A DNA stretch of 64,000 bases from DASSUW01 sp963730535 (GTDB lineage Bacteria > Actinomycetota > Thermoleophilia > Solirubrobacterales > Solirubrobacteraceae). The translations under genes and the position numbers were made by a program. The DNA lies in assembly GCA_963730535.1 (NCBI GenBank), contig CAVSRU010000012.1, positions 124,001 through 188,000 on the forward strand, in the 5' to 3' direction. Within the stretch, counting starts at the first letter, position 1. Each line of letters starts with the position of its first letter. This document shows, piece after piece, positions 48,242-57,854 of this stretch. The notes under the pieces were generated by a model. That model was not told the DNA's origin. It saw only the letters and a list, made by a program, of their open reading frames with translations, and did no database searches.

Positions 48242-49263
48242 GCGGGCGCCAGGTCCTGGGTCATGGCCACGAGCCGGTCGAGGCTCGCGGCTGCGCGCCC
48301 GTCGTCGACGGCCGCCTCCGCCTCGCGCACGCCGGCCTCCAGCGTGTCGACCCGGCCGGCCACGTAGATCGCCGCTCCCGCGTTGAGCACGGCGAGGTCG
48401 CGTTGCGGGCCTGGCTCGCCCGCGAAGATCCGTCGCGTCGTCTCGGCGTTGTCCGCCGGCGTACCGCCGGCGAGCTCCTCGGGGCGGGCGCGCGGCAGCC
48501 CGACGTCCTCTGGCGAGACCTCGTAGGAGTGAACCTGCAGCCCGTCGACCTCCACGACGCGCGTTGTGCCAGAGGTGCTCATCTCGTCCAGACCGTCGGC
48601 GCTGGACACTACCAGCGCCTTGCGGGCGCCCAGCTTCGCCAGCGCCCCAGCGATCGTGTCGAGGAACGCGGCGTCCGACACGCCGATCACCTGCCGCGTG
48701 GCGCCGGCGGGGTTGGTCAGGGGACCGAGGAAGTTGAAGATCGTGCGCACGGCGAGGTCCTTGCGCACGGGGACGACGAACCGCGTCGCGCCGTGATGCG
48801 CAGGGGCGAACATGAAGCCGAAGCCGACCTCGTCGATGCAGCGGGCGACGGCCTCCGGATCGAGGTCGATCCGGACGCCGAGGGCCTCGAGGAGGTCGGC
48901 CGAGCCGGACAGGCCGGTGGCCGAGCGGTTGCCGTGCTTGGCCACCGCGCACCCCGCTCCGGCGGCGATCAGCGCCGCGGTGGTCGAGACGTTGAAGGTC
49001 GGCCGGCCGCCGCCCGTGCCGGCGGTGTCGATCAGGTCGTCGCGGCCGGTGAGCACCGGCCGCGCGAGCCGTCGCATGGTCGTGGCCAGGCCGACGAGCT
49101 CGTCGACCGTCTCGCCCTTGGTGCGCAGCGCGATCAGCACCGCCGCGGTCTGCACCTCGGACGCGTTCCCCTCCATGATCTCGGCCAGGACGGCCGCGGT
49201 CTGCTCGGAGGTGAGGTCGCGCCGGGAGGCCAGCGCGTCGATCGCCTCAGTGAGGATCGGCAA
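48238..49263 (-). CDS. trpD: Anthranilate phosphoribosyltransferase
   Basis: 341 residues from TTG 49263. PRPP/anthranilate motifs DTAGTGGGRPTFNVST, KHGNRSATGLSGSADLLEAL and FNFLGPLTNPAG. Start lies 17 bp inside the 3' end of trpG; end overlaps trpC. Confidence 0.97.
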   Translation of the reverse strand: MPILTEAIDALASRRDLTSEQTAAVLAEIMEGNASEVQTAAVLIALRTKGETVDELVGLATTMRRLARPVLTGRDDLIDTAGTGGGRPTFNVSTTAALIAAGAGCAVAKHGNRSATGLSGSADLLEALGVRIDLDPEAVARCIDEVGFGFMFAPAHHGATRFVVPVRKDLAVRTIFNFLGPLTNPAGATRQVIGVSDAAFLDTIAGALAKLGARKALVVSSADGLDEMSTSGTTRVVEVDGLQVHSYEVSPEDVGLPRARPEELAGGTPADNAETTRRIFAGEPGPQRDLAVLNAGAAIYVAGRVDTLEAGVREAEAAVDDGRAAASLDRLVAMTQDLAPA

Positions 49264-49813
49264 GGAAGTTCTCCAGCAGGCGCTTGCCGTCGGGGGTGAG
49301 CACGGACTCGGGGTGGAACTGGACGCCGGCGGCGGGGAGCTCGCGGTGCCGGACGGCCATCACCACGCCGTCGCCGCGGGCGGTGGCCTCGAGCGCCGCC
49401 GGCAGGTCGGGGTCGGCGATCAGCGAGTGGTAGCGGCCGACGGTCAGCGGCTGCGGGAGGCCCTCGAACAGCCCGGTCCCGTCGTGCTCGATCACCGTCG
49501 CCTTGCCGTGGACCGGGACGTGCCGGACGACGCGGCCGCCGAACGCCTGCACGAGCGACTGGTGGCCGAGGCAGACGCCGAGCGCGGGCACCCCGGCCTC
49601 CGGGAAGCGGCGCATGACCTCGATCGACATGCCGGCGTCGTCCGGCGTGCACGGCCCGGGCGAGACGACGACCCGGTCGAAGCCCGCGGCGAGCAGGTCG
49701 TCGACGTCCGCCGCGTCGTTGCGCACCGGCACCGGATCCGCTCCCAGCTCCCCCAGGTACTGCACGAGGTTGTAGGTGAAGGAGTCGTAGTTGTCGACCA
49801 TGAGCACTCTCAC
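49247..49813 (-). CDS. trpG: Anthranilate synthase glutamine amidotransferase component
   Basis: 188 residues. Class I amidotransferase with nucleophile Cys in ALGVCLGHQ and the His/Glu pair in GVQFHPES. Starts VRVLMVDNYDSFTYN from GTG 49813, which overlaps the trpE stop as GTGA; a GTG at 49819 would add two residues. Supplies ammonia to TrpE. Confidence 0.95.
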   Translation of the reverse strand: MRVLMVDNYDSFTYNLVQYLGELGADPVPVRNDAADVDDLLAAGFDRVVVSPGPCTPDDAGMSIEVMRRFPEAGVPALGVCLGHQSLVQAFGGRVVRHVPVHGKATVIEHDGTGLFEGLPQPLTVGRYHSLIADPDLPAALEATARGDGVVMAVRHRELPAAGVQFHPESVLTPDGKRLLENFLADPH

Positions 49814-51225
49814 GGCCACGCCTCCTGGCGGGCGGCCAGCTCGATCGCCCGCACCACGCCGCGCGCCTTCGCGCGCGACTCCTCGTACTCGTACGCCGGC
49901 TTCGCGTCGGCGACCGTGCCGCCGCCCGCCTGCACGTGGGCGACGCCGTCCTTGACCACCACGGTCCGGATGCAGATGCAGGTGTCGAGGTCGCCGTCGT
50001 AGGACAGCCAGCCGACCGCTCCCCCGTAGGCGCCGCGCTTGACCGGCTCGAGCTCCTCGATGATCTCCATCGCCCGCACCTTCGGGGCGCCGGACAGCGT
50101 CCCGGCGGGGAGCAGCGAGCGCAGCGCGTCGACCGCGCCGACGTCCTCCCGCAGCGTTCCCGCCACCGACGACACGATGTGCATCACGTGCGAGTAGGTC
50201 TCGACGCCCATGAACGACTCGACGTGCACGGAGCCGTACTCCGACACGCGGCCGAGGTCGTTGCGCCCGAGGTCGACGAGCATCACGTGCTCGGCGCGCT
50301 CCTTCTCGTCGGCGAGCAGGGACTCGGCGATCGCGCGGTCCTCGTCGACCGTCGCGCCGCGCGGCCGTGTGCCGGCGATCGGGCGCGTGGAGACGTTGCG
50401 GCCGTCGACGGTCAACAGCGGCTCGGGGGACGCGCCGACGATCTGGAAGTCCTCGAAGTCGAGGAAGTACATGTACGGCGAGGGGTTGACCGCCCGCAGG
50501 CCGCGATAGATCGAGAACGGCTCGACGGGCGTCGGCGCCGACCAGCGCTGGGAGGGGACGACCTGGAAGGCGTCGCCCGCGTGCACGTACTCGACGATGC
50601 GGGCGACCATCGCCTCGAAGGCCTCGCGTGACATGTTGGGCTCGAATTGCGGCTCCGGGCGCGGGCCGCGGCCGGCGGGGCGCGGCAGCGGGCCGGCGAG
50701 CAGCTCGCGCACCTCGTGGATGGCCTCGCGCGCCCGCTCGTGGGCCTTCTCGTCCTCGTCGACGTAGGCGTTGGCGAGGATCGTCACCGTGTGCTTGAGG
50801 TGGTCGAAGGCGACGATCACGTCGGAGAGCATCAGCGCCATGTCCGGCAGGCCGACAGGGTCCGGGTTGGGGCCGGGCAGCCGCTCGACGGCGCGCACGC
50901 AGTCGTAGCCGAAGAAGCCGACCGCCCCGCCGGTGAACGGGATCGGCTCCTCGACCGGCGCCTGGCGGAAGCGCCCGATCTCGTCGGCGGCGAGCGCGTA
51001 CGGGTCGCCGCCGTCGGCGAGCGACCAGCGCACGACCTTGCGCGGCTTGTAGCCGATGAACGACCAGCGGCCGACACGCTGGCCCTGCTCGGCCGACTCG
51101 AGCAGGAACGCCGGCCCGGCGCCGCGGAGCTTGAGAAAGGCCGACACCGGCGTCTCGGTGTCCTCGATGAACGTCTCGCAGACGGGGACGAGGTTGTGGG
51201 AGGCGGTCTCAGCGACGCCTGGCAC
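49810..51225 (-). CDS. trpE: Anthranilate synthase component I
   Basis: 471 residues from GTG 51225, 17 bp inside hisIE. Chorismate-binding domain motifs: FLLESAEQGQRVGRWSFIGY (feedback Trp-binding LLES region), AGTRPRGAT, VDLGRNDLGRVSEYGSV, LPAGTLSGAPKVRAMEIIEE. First committed enzyme of tryptophan synthesis, predicted to be Trp-inhibited. No leader peptide or trp attenuator is seen because hisIE precedes it directly. Confidence 0.97.
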   Translation of the reverse strand: MPGVAETASHNLVPVCETFIEDTETPVSAFLKLRGAGPAFLLESAEQGQRVGRWSFIGYKPRKVVRWSLADGGDPYALAADEIGRFRQAPVEEPIPFTGGAVGFFGYDCVRAVERLPGPNPDPVGLPDMALMLSDVIVAFDHLKHTVTILANAYVDEDEKAHERAREAIHEVRELLAGPLPRPAGRGPRPEPQFEPNMSREAFEAMVARIVEYVHAGDAFQVVPSQRWSAPTPVEPFSIYRGLRAVNPSPYMYFLDFEDFQIVGASPEPLLTVDGRNVSTRPIAGTRPRGATVDEDRAIAESLLADEKERAEHVMLVDLGRNDLGRVSEYGSVHVESFMGVETYSHVMHIVSSVAGTLREDVGAVDALRSLLPAGTLSGAPKVRAMEIIEELEPVKRGAYGGAVGWLSYDGDLDTCICIRTVVVKDGVAHVQAGGGTVADAKPAYEYEESRAKARGVVRAIELAARQEAWP

Positions 51226-51805
51226 CCAGCACCTCCGCGGCGTCGGCGAGGCTGAGCCCGCGGGAGCGGAGCAGGACCGCGAGGTGGTAGAGGACGTCGG
51301 CGGCCTCCTCGGCCACCCGCGCGTCGCTCTCCTCGCGCGCCGCGCGGGCGACCTCGTCGGCCTCCTCGCGGATCTTCTCCCCCACCCGCGGCGGGTCCGC
51401 GAGCAGCTCGGCCGTGTACGAGCCCTCGGGCCGCTCGACGGCGCGCTCGGCGATCGTGCGCTCGAGCCCGGGGAGCACCTCGTGCGGCGCGGGCGGATCC
51501 AGCTCGCCGTTGTGGAAGCACGTCCGGGCGCCGGTGTGGCACGCCGGGCCGCTGGGCTCGACGAGCGCGAGGATCGCATCGAGGTCGCAGTCGAACCGCA
51601 GCGCCTTCACGGCCTGCGTGTTGCCGGACGTCGCTCCCTTGCGCCACAGCTCGTCGCGCGAGCGGCTCCAGAGGTGAAGCTCGCCGGTCTCCCGCGTGCG
51701 GGCGAGCGCCTCGGCGTTCATGTAGGCCAGCGTCAGGACCTCGCCCGAGCGCCAGTCCTGGATGACGCAGGGAGCCAATCCGCGCTCGTCGAAGGCGATC
51801 TCCAT
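51209..51805 (-). CDS. hisI: Bifunctional phosphoribosyl-AMP cyclohydrolase / phosphoribosyl-ATP pyrophosphatase
   Basis: 198-residue HisIE fusion. HisI part with zinc ligands in RFDCDLDAI and ACHTGARTCF; HisE part with KIREEADEVARAA and VAEEAADVLYHLAVLL. Two histidine steps, here heading the trp genes. ATG 51805 lies only about 10 bp after a TACAAT element, suggesting a very short or no leader. Confidence 0.95.
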   Translation of the reverse strand: MEIAFDERGLAPCVIQDWRSGEVLTLAYMNAEALARTRETGELHLWSRSRDELWRKGATSGNTQAVKALRFDCDLDAILALVEPSGPACHTGARTCFHNGELDPPAPHEVLPGLERTIAERAVERPEGSYTAELLADPPRVGEKIREEADEVARAAREESDARVAEEAADVLYHLAVLLRSRGLSLADAAEVLGARRR

Positions 51806-51815
51806 CGGACGCGGG

Positions 51816-51821
51816 ATTGTA
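51816..51821 (-). promoter_or_regulatory. Candidate -10 element of hisIE-trpEGDC
   Basis: TACAAT on the minus strand, 10 bp before the hisIE ATG, with a weak GCCGTT 17 bp further upstream. Transcription would start at or within a few bases of the ATG. Motif-based only. Confidence 0.4.
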
Positions 51822-51868
51822 GGTCGGGCGGGAAAGTCAACGGCGGCATTGAAGGAGCCCCCGGGATG

Positions 51869-51920
51869 CGGCGTGTGATCACTTGACGGCGATTATCGAC
51901 GTCAAGTGATCACGCACCGC
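51869..51920 (-). terminator. Strong hairpin over the 3' end of the FAD-reductase gene
   Basis: GTGATCACTTGACG (51874-51887) and its exact complement (51900-51913) are separated by 12 nt; the arms extend outward imperfectly to about 21 bp. The reductase stop codon (51879) lies within it. A likely transcription end or mRNA-protecting structure separating this operon from hisIE; no T-run is visible. Confidence 0.65.
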
Positions 51921-53024
51921 GTTCGGGCCTTCCCTCAATGCCGCAGTTGGTGGCGCCTGCGCCAGATACCAGTCAAACGCGCGCCGGCACAGCCGCTCGC
52001 GACCCATCACCCTCAGCGCCGCGGTCAGCACTCGCGGCGGGAGCGCCGGGACGAGCCGCTGGAGGCCGAGGGCGAGGCGGAACGCAGGTGCGTGGGCGGC
52101 CGAGAAGGCTCCGTAGTCGGCGAGGGCGCGCTCGGGCGCCTTGGCGCCGGCCAGCGCCGCCCGCAGCTCCCGCCCGCACGCGATCCCGAAGTAGAAGGCG
52201 GTGCGGATGCCCTCGCCGGACAGCGGGAAGCAGTGTCCCGCCGCGTCACCGACGAAGGCGACGCCGTCCTCGACCGCGGGGCGCAGCTGATGCGGGAACC
52301 AGTTGCCCTGGTAGCGGACGGCGTCGCTCTCGAGCCGCCGTGCCATCTCCCGCGTCGGCTCCTTGACGTGGTCGCGCGGCTCGTAGGAGCCGACGCCGAT
52401 CCGCCGCTCGCCCGCCGCGGGGACCGACCAGGCGTAGCCCGAGCGGACCACCGAGCGGTCGATCCAGACGTCGAGGTCGGCGCCGCGCGCGTCGTGCGGG
52501 TGCACCTCGAGCCCGCGCGAGATGCGGGCCTCGGGCGGCTGGACGTTCGGCCCCGGCCCGAGGACGCGGCGCCAGCCGAGCGCGTCGACGATCAGCGGCG
52601 CGCCGAGGTCACCCCGGTCGGTGTGCACGACCCGCCCCGTCCGGCCCCGCACGTGGGCGATCTCGAACCTCGCGTCGGCCTGCTCCCACAACGCCTCGCA
52701 GAGCTCGCGGTAGTCGAAGCTCGACCAGCTCCACGGCAGCCGGAAGCGCGCCGACCCGTGCGGCGTGTGGAAGCCCATGCACGGGAGCTCCTGCCGGATC
52801 GCCCGCTCGGCGCCCATCGCGTGCAGCCACGGCGTCGGCGCCGCGCAGGCCGACGTCGCGCGCTCCCCGATCTCGTAGCGGTCGACGACCAGCACGTCGG
52901 CGCCGCTGCCGGCCAGCTCGCGCGCCACCGCGAGTCCGGCGAAGCTCGCGCCGCACACCAGCACGTCGGCGCTCGCCTCGAGCGGCGTGCGCTCGGTGCC
53001 CCGCAGCGTGGCGCGGCGGGTCAC
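51879..53024 (-). CDS. FAD-dependent oxidoreductase, geranylgeranyl-reductase-like (paralogue of 21343-22482)
   Basis: 381 residues from GTG 53024, overlapping the phytoene/squalene synthase stop as GTGA. FAD motifs ADVLVCGASFAGLAVARELA and VVDRYEIGERATSACAAPT, and AFVGDAAGHCFPLSGEGIRT. Shares long blocks with the gene at 21343 (GLEVHP, DALGWRRVLG, VRYQGNW/VRFQGNW). Coupling to an isoprenoid synthase suggests it reduces or oxidises an isoprenoid product. The last codons fall within a hairpin. Confidence 0.85.
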   Translation of the reverse strand: MTRRATLRGTERTPLEASADVLVCGASFAGLAVARELAGSGADVLVVDRYEIGERATSACAAPTPWLHAMGAERAIRQELPCMGFHTPHGSARFRLPWSWSSFDYRELCEALWEQADARFEIAHVRGRTGRVVHTDRGDLGAPLIVDALGWRRVLGPGPNVQPPEARISRGLEVHPHDARGADLDVWIDRSVVRSGYAWSVPAAGERRIGVGSYEPRDHVKEPTREMARRLESDAVRYQGNWFPHQLRPAVEDGVAFVGDAAGHCFPLSGEGIRTAFYFGIACGRELRAALAGAKAPERALADYGAFSAAHAPAFRLALGLQRLVPALPPRVLTAALRVMGRERLCRRAFDWYLAQAPPTAALREGPNAVRDHLTSIIAVK

Positions 53025-53863
53025 CGGCGCACCAGCACCGTCACCAGATCCCAGGCGCGCACGCCGACCCGGCGCGCGAGGACGTCGCCTCCCGCGGACT
53101 CGGCGCGGTCGAGCACGCGGCCGTACGCCGCGCAGGCGACGCGGATGCCCGAGCGGACCGACGCGGGCGCCGCCGCGACGGCCGGCTCGGCGGCCGCGAA
53201 CAGGGCCCGCGCCCGCGCGACCTGCTGGGCCACGAGGGCGCGCAGCCCGGGGGTCGCGCGCTCCCGCGCGAAGTCGGCCTCGCCGACGCCATGCCGCTCG
53301 CGGTCCTCGGCCGGCAGGTAGATCCGGTCCAGGCGCCAGTCCTCGCGCACGTCGCGCACGAAGTTCGCGAGCTGGAACGCCTGGCCGAGGCGCCCGAAGT
53401 CGGCGTGATGGCGCTCGGGCACGCCGAGCAGCGGCGCCATGATGCGGCCGACCGATCCGGCGGAGCCGTCCATGTAGGCGAGCAGCTCCTCCCAGGTGTC
53501 GATCCGGACCCGCCCGCAGTCGACGCGCATCGAGCGCATATACGGGCCGAGCTCGTCCAGCGGCAGCCTGTGGCGCTCTCCGGCATCGACGAGCGCGACG
53601 ACCGCCGGGTGGGTCGAGCGGCCGCCGCGGAGCTCGTGCTCCCAGGCGTCGAGCGCCGCCCGGCGGGCGTCCGGCGTGGCCGGCCGGTCCGGCCCGTCGA
53701 CGATCTGGTCGGCCGTTCGGACGTAGCCGTAGAGCGCGTGCGTGGCGGGCCGCACGTCGGCGGGGAGGCGCCGCGTCGCCCAGTAGTAGGTCGGGTCGTG
53801 GCGCAGCTGCAGCCGCCGACAGGCGTCGTAGGCCTCGCTCAGGCTCGGATCCATGGCTTCCAT
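53021..53863 (-). CDS. Squalene/phytoene synthase family protein
   Basis: 280-residue trans-isoprenyl diphosphate head-to-head synthase. First Asp-rich motif in YVRTADQIVD, second in NFVRDVREDW, plus YYWATRRLP at the start. ATG 53863 is chosen because GGGGAGG ends about 6 nt upstream; several other ATGs (53854, 53869, 53878) are in frame. Product may be phytoene, dehydrosqualene or squalene. Its start is 18 bp from that of the divergent ATPase gene. Confidence 0.9.
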   Translation of the reverse strand: MEAMDPSLSEAYDACRRLQLRHDPTYYWATRRLPADVRPATHALYGYVRTADQIVDGPDRPATPDARRAALDAWEHELRGGRSTHPAVVALVDAGERHRLPLDELGPYMRSMRVDCGRVRIDTWEELLAYMDGSAGSVGRIMAPLLGVPERHHADFGRLGQAFQLANFVRDVREDWRLDRIYLPAEDRERHGVGEADFARERATPGLRALVAQQVARARALFAAAEPAVAAAPASVRSGIRVACAAYGRVLDRAESAGGDVLARRVGVRAWDLVTVLVRR

Positions 53864-53881
53864 TGTCATCCTCCCCATACG

Positions 53882-54817
53882 ATGGAAGCACTCCTGAGGG
53901 ACCGGCGCCTCCTCTACGTCACCGGCAAGGGCGGCGTCGGGAAGACCACGGTAGCCGCCGCGCTCGGGCTGGCGGCCGCTCGGGCGGGCCGGCGGACGAT
54001 CGTCTGCGAGGTCGCCGAGCAGGACCGCGTGTCGCGCGCGTTCCGCCGCCAGGGCGTGGTCGCGGAGACCGAGGTCGAGCTGGCGGAGAACCTGTGGGCG
54101 ATCACCATCGACCCCCGGCGCGCGCTCGAGGAGTGGCTCGCGCGCCAGATCGGCGGCACCGGGCTGCGGGTGCTCGCCCGCTCGTCGGCCTTCCAGTACT
54201 TCGTGGCGGCCGCGCCGGGCGCGAAGGAGCTGATCACGATCGCCAAGGTGTGGGAGCTGGCCCAGAGCGCCCGCTGGGACAAGCGCGGCCGCGCGTACGA
54301 CCTCGTGGTGGTCGACGCGCCGGCCTCCGGTCATGGCCTGGCCATGCTCACCACGCCGCGCACGTTCGGCGAGATCGCCCGCGTCGGCCCGGTCCGCCGC
54401 CAGGCGTTCAGGGTCCGCGACTGGCTCTCCGATCCCGAGCGCACCGGCTACGTGGCCGTCGCCCTGCCCGAGGAGATGCCGGTCAACGAGGCGCTCGAGC
54501 TGGAGCGGCGCCTGCCGGACGCGGTCGGCGTGGGCCTCGAGGCGATCGTCGTCAACGGCATGTGGCCGGAGCGCTTCAGCGCCGCCGAGGGCGAGACGAT
54601 GCGTGCCGCGATGAACGACGGCCTGCGGCCCGAGGCGGCCGAGACCCTGCGAGCCGCGCTCACCGCCCACGAGCGCGCGCGCGCCCAGCGCAGCCACCTG
54701 CGGCGCCTCCGCCGCGCGACCTCCACGCACGTCGTCACGCTCCCCTACCTGTTCGGGTCGGAGCTGGGGCTGCCGGAGTACGAGCGCCTCGCCTCGCAGC
54801 TCGCGCGGCGGCTGTAG
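53882..54817 (+). CDS. ArsA/Get3-like ATPase
   Basis: 311 residues. Deviant Walker A at the N-terminus (LYVTGKGGVGKTT), switch I/II region VVVDAPASGHGL, and a C-terminal YLFGSELGLPEYERLA. Actinobacteria carry such ATPases singly or as pairs; arsenite-specific cysteines are not visible and no arsenic genes are near, so arsenite transport is unlikely. Divergent from the phytoene synthase gene with only 18 bp between, leaving no room for a separate promoter or ribosome site. Its stop is followed by element B. Confidence 0.87.
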   Translation: MEALLRDRRLLYVTGKGGVGKTTVAAALGLAAARAGRRTIVCEVAEQDRVSRAFRRQGVVAETEVELAENLWAITIDPRRALEEWLARQIGGTGLRVLARSSAFQYFVAAAPGAKELITIAKVWELAQSARWDKRGRAYDLVVVDAPASGHGLAMLTTPRTFGEIARVGPVRRQAFRVRDWLSDPERTGYVAVALPEEMPVNEALELERRLPDAVGVGLEAIVVNGMWPERFSAAEGETMRAAMNDGLRPEAAETLRAALTAHERARAQRSHLRRLRRATSTHVVTLPYLFGSELGLPEYERLASQLARRL

Positions 54818-54821
54818 CTCG

Positions 54822-55062
54822 GCGAACGTCAACTGCGCTGGGTAGGGAGGTGAGGGAGCCGGCCGCCGCGTCGGCCTCAAGGCGGGGTTTCGTGTACTTC
54901 GGTGTTTGGAGGTATCTCCAAATCCACCTTTCTGCTCTAGACGCGCACAAAGGTGGATTCGGGCGAGACAGCCTGCGCCGAAATCCACGTAATCCCGGCT
55001 TGAACGGGGCGCGACGCGGCTGGCTCCCTCACCTCCCTACCCAGCCGCCGTTGACGTTCGCC
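54822..55062. repeat. Palindromic extragenic element B
   Basis: Outer arms of about 50 bp (54822-54872 and 55013-55062) are inverted copies differing by few bases and indels; each carries the family core CTACCCAGC ... GTTGACGTT. Inside are two further perfect inverted repeats: TTTGGAG/CTCCAAA (54905-54922) and AATCCACCTTT/AAAGGTGGATT (54921-54959). The interior is visibly less GC-rich than the flanks. No credible ORF. Fills the gap between the convergent ATPase gene and era. Confidence 0.88.
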
Positions 55063-55105
55063 GGCACTACAGCGCGGCCAGCCCCGCCTCCCGCGAACGC
55101 CGTCC

Positions 55106-55996
55106 TCACGTGATGCCGAGGCGGTCCAGCAGCGTCTCGTCGCCACGCCACGACCGGCGCACGCGCACGGACAGATCGAGGTGCACGCGCTTGCCGACCT
55201 CGCGCTCGAGCTCCCGCCGCGCCGCGATGCCGATCGCCTTGATCATGCGCCCGTGGGCGCCGATGAGGATGCCCTTCTGCGACTCGGTCTCGACCCACAG
55301 GAACCCGTGGACGACCACGAGGTCGTCCTGCTCGTGGATCTCGTCGATCTGCACCTCGACGGCGTGCGGCACCTCCTGGCGCGTGCGGTGCAGCACCTGC
55401 TCCCGCACGAGCTCGGCGAGCATGACCTGCTCGGGCTGGTCGGAGATCTCCTCGGGCGGGAAGTAGAACGGGCCCTCGGGCAGCAGGCTCGCGAGGTGCT
55501 CGAGGAGCACTCCGACGCCGTGGCCGGTGCGCGCCGACACCGGGAAGACCTCGGCGTCCCCCCCGGTGAGGTCGGCGGCCGCCTGGAGCGCGGCCGCCGT
55601 GTGCGCGCGGTCGAGCCGGTCGACCTTGTTCACGGCCACGACGATCGGCACGGGCGGGCCGGCCAGCGCCTCGGCGATGAAGTGGTCGCCCGGGCCGCCC
55701 ACCCCCTGCTCCCCGTTCACGACGAACAGCGCCGCGTCCGCCTCCGCGAGCTCGGACTCCACGCGCCTCTGCATGCGCTGGGTCAGCGCGTCACGCGGGC
55801 GCTGGACACCGGGCAGGTCCGTGAGCACGAGCTGGAAGCGCTCCGGGGCCGTGACGACGCCGCGGATCGCGCGGCGGGTGGTCTGCGGCTTGTCGGAGAC
55901 GATCGCGACCTTGTGGCCGACCATCGAGTTCACGAGCGTCGACTTGCCGACGTTGGGCCGGCCGGCGAGCGCCACGAACCCGGACCGCGCGCTCAC
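55106..55996 (-). CDS. era: GTPase Era
   Basis: 296 residues from GTG 55996. G1 GRPNVGKST (12-20), G3 TDLPG, G4 NKVD, and a C-terminal KH domain (ILIGAHGRMIKAIGIAARRE) that binds 16S rRNA 3' end. Needed for 30S maturation. Overlaps ybeY as GTGA. Confidence 0.97.
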   Translation of the reverse strand: MSARSGFVALAGRPNVGKSTLVNSMVGHKVAIVSDKPQTTRRAIRGVVTAPERFQLVLTDLPGVQRPRDALTQRMQRRVESELAEADAALFVVNGEQGVGGPGDHFIAEALAGPPVPIVVAVNKVDRLDRAHTAAALQAAADLTGGDAEVFPVSARTGHGVGVLLEHLASLLPEGPFYFPPEEISDQPEQVMLAELVREQVLHRTRQEVPHAVEVQIDEIHEQDDLVVVHGFLWVETESQKGILIGAHGRMIKAIGIAARRELEREVGKRVHLDLSVRVRRSWRGDETLLDRLGIT

Positions 55997-56367
55997 CGCA
56001 GCCAGCCCATGATCTCGGCCTGGACCGCGAGCATCTCGCCGTCGTCGGTCTCGTGGTCCATCCCGGTGAGGTGCAGCACGCCGTGCACGACCGCCTCGAC
56101 CAGGTCCTCGGTGTGCTCCGGGCTGATCACCACGTCGCCGAGCTCCCGGGGGCCGAGTGCGACCTTCTCGTCGACCGGGAAGGAGAGCACGTCCGTCGGC
56201 CCTTCCTTGCCACGGTGGGCGAGGTTGAGCTCCGCGATCCGCTCGCCGTCGACGAACTCGACCGCCACGTGGCCGTCCTCGATGCCGGCTGACGCCGCCG
56301 CCACGGAGCAGGCCTCGAGGACCTGCGCCTCGGTCAGGGCGTCGCCGATCACGTCGACCTCGAGCAA
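55993..56367 (-). CDS. ybeY: Endoribonuclease YbeY (16S rRNA maturation factor)
   Basis: 124 residues from TTG 56367, one base after the phoH stop. Zinc motif HGVLHLTGMDHE near the C-terminus; TDVLSFPVDE central block. Acts in rRNA processing and ribosome quality control with Era. Shorter than the E. coli protein, as usual in this group. Confidence 0.95.
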   Translation of the reverse strand: MLEVDVIGDALTEAQVLEACSVAAASAGIEDGHVAVEFVDGERIAELNLAHRGKEGPTDVLSFPVDEKVALGPRELGDVVISPEHTEDLVEAVVHGVLHLTGMDHETDDGEMLAVQAEIMGWLR

Positions 56368-56368
56368 C

Positions 56369-57352
<984 letters not shown>

Positions 57353-57781
57353 TTAGCTGAGTGCTTCCTTCACCTTGGTCGAGACTCGTCGGCCGTCGGC
57401 TCGTCCGCCGGCGGCTGCCATCACATGCTTGATCGCCTTGCCCATGTCGCGCTGGGACTCCGCGCCGGTCTCGGCGACCGCGGTCCGGACGAGCGAGTCG
57501 AGCTCCGCGTCGGACAGCTCGGCGGGCAGGTACTGCTCGATCAGCTCCGCCTCGCGGTCCTCCTGGTCGGCGAGGTCCGCCCGGTCTCCGTCGCGGTACG
57601 CCTCGGCGGCCTCCCGGCGGCGCTTTCGCTCCCGCCGGAGCACCGCCAGCTCGTCACCGTCACCGTCCTTCTCCGCCTTCTGGAGCTCGGAGAGCACCAG
57701 CCGGAGCGCCGCGACGCGGTCCCTCTCCCCCGCCCGCATGGCGGAGGTGACGTCGGACCTGATGCGATCGGCGATCTGCAA
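57353..57781 (-). CDS. yqeY: GatB/YqeY domain protein
   Basis: 142 residues from TTG 57781 (LQIADRIRSDVTSAM...). Motifs: RLVLSELQKAE, EQYLPAELSDAEL, RDMGKAIKHVMAAAGGRADG, the last being typical of the YqeY tRNA-binding tail. GGAGGTG lies only 3 nt before the TTG; an internal ATG at 57739 is an alternative. First gene of yqeY-phoH-ybeY-era. Confidence 0.9.
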   Translation of the reverse strand: MQIADRIRSDVTSAMRAGERDRVAALRLVLSELQKAEKDGDGDELAVLRRERKRRREAAEAYRDGDRADLADQEDREAELIEQYLPAELSDAELDSLVRTAVAETGAESQRDMGKAIKHVMAAAGGRADGRRVSTKVKEALS

Positions 57782-57789
57782 GCACCTCC

Positions 57790-57795
57790 ATTGTA
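57790..57795 (-). promoter_or_regulatory. Candidate -10 element of yqeY-phoH-ybeY-era
   Basis: TACAAT on the minus strand, 8 bp before the yqeY TTG. As with hisIE, transcription would begin almost at the start codon. No good -35 is visible. Confidence 0.35.
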
Positions 57796-57854
57796 GGCGG
57801 CGGAGGGGCGAGATTCTCGCCCTGCGCCCTACCCATGGGGTGGATCCGACGATC

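Noticed and set aside
53882..54817. Arsenite-efflux ATPase ArsA
   Set aside because: Single-domain protein without visible metal-binding cysteines and without arsenic genes nearby.
54822..55062. Insertion sequence
   Set aside because: Terminal inverted repeats are present but there is no transposase reading frame in the 140-bp interior; at most a non-autonomous element.
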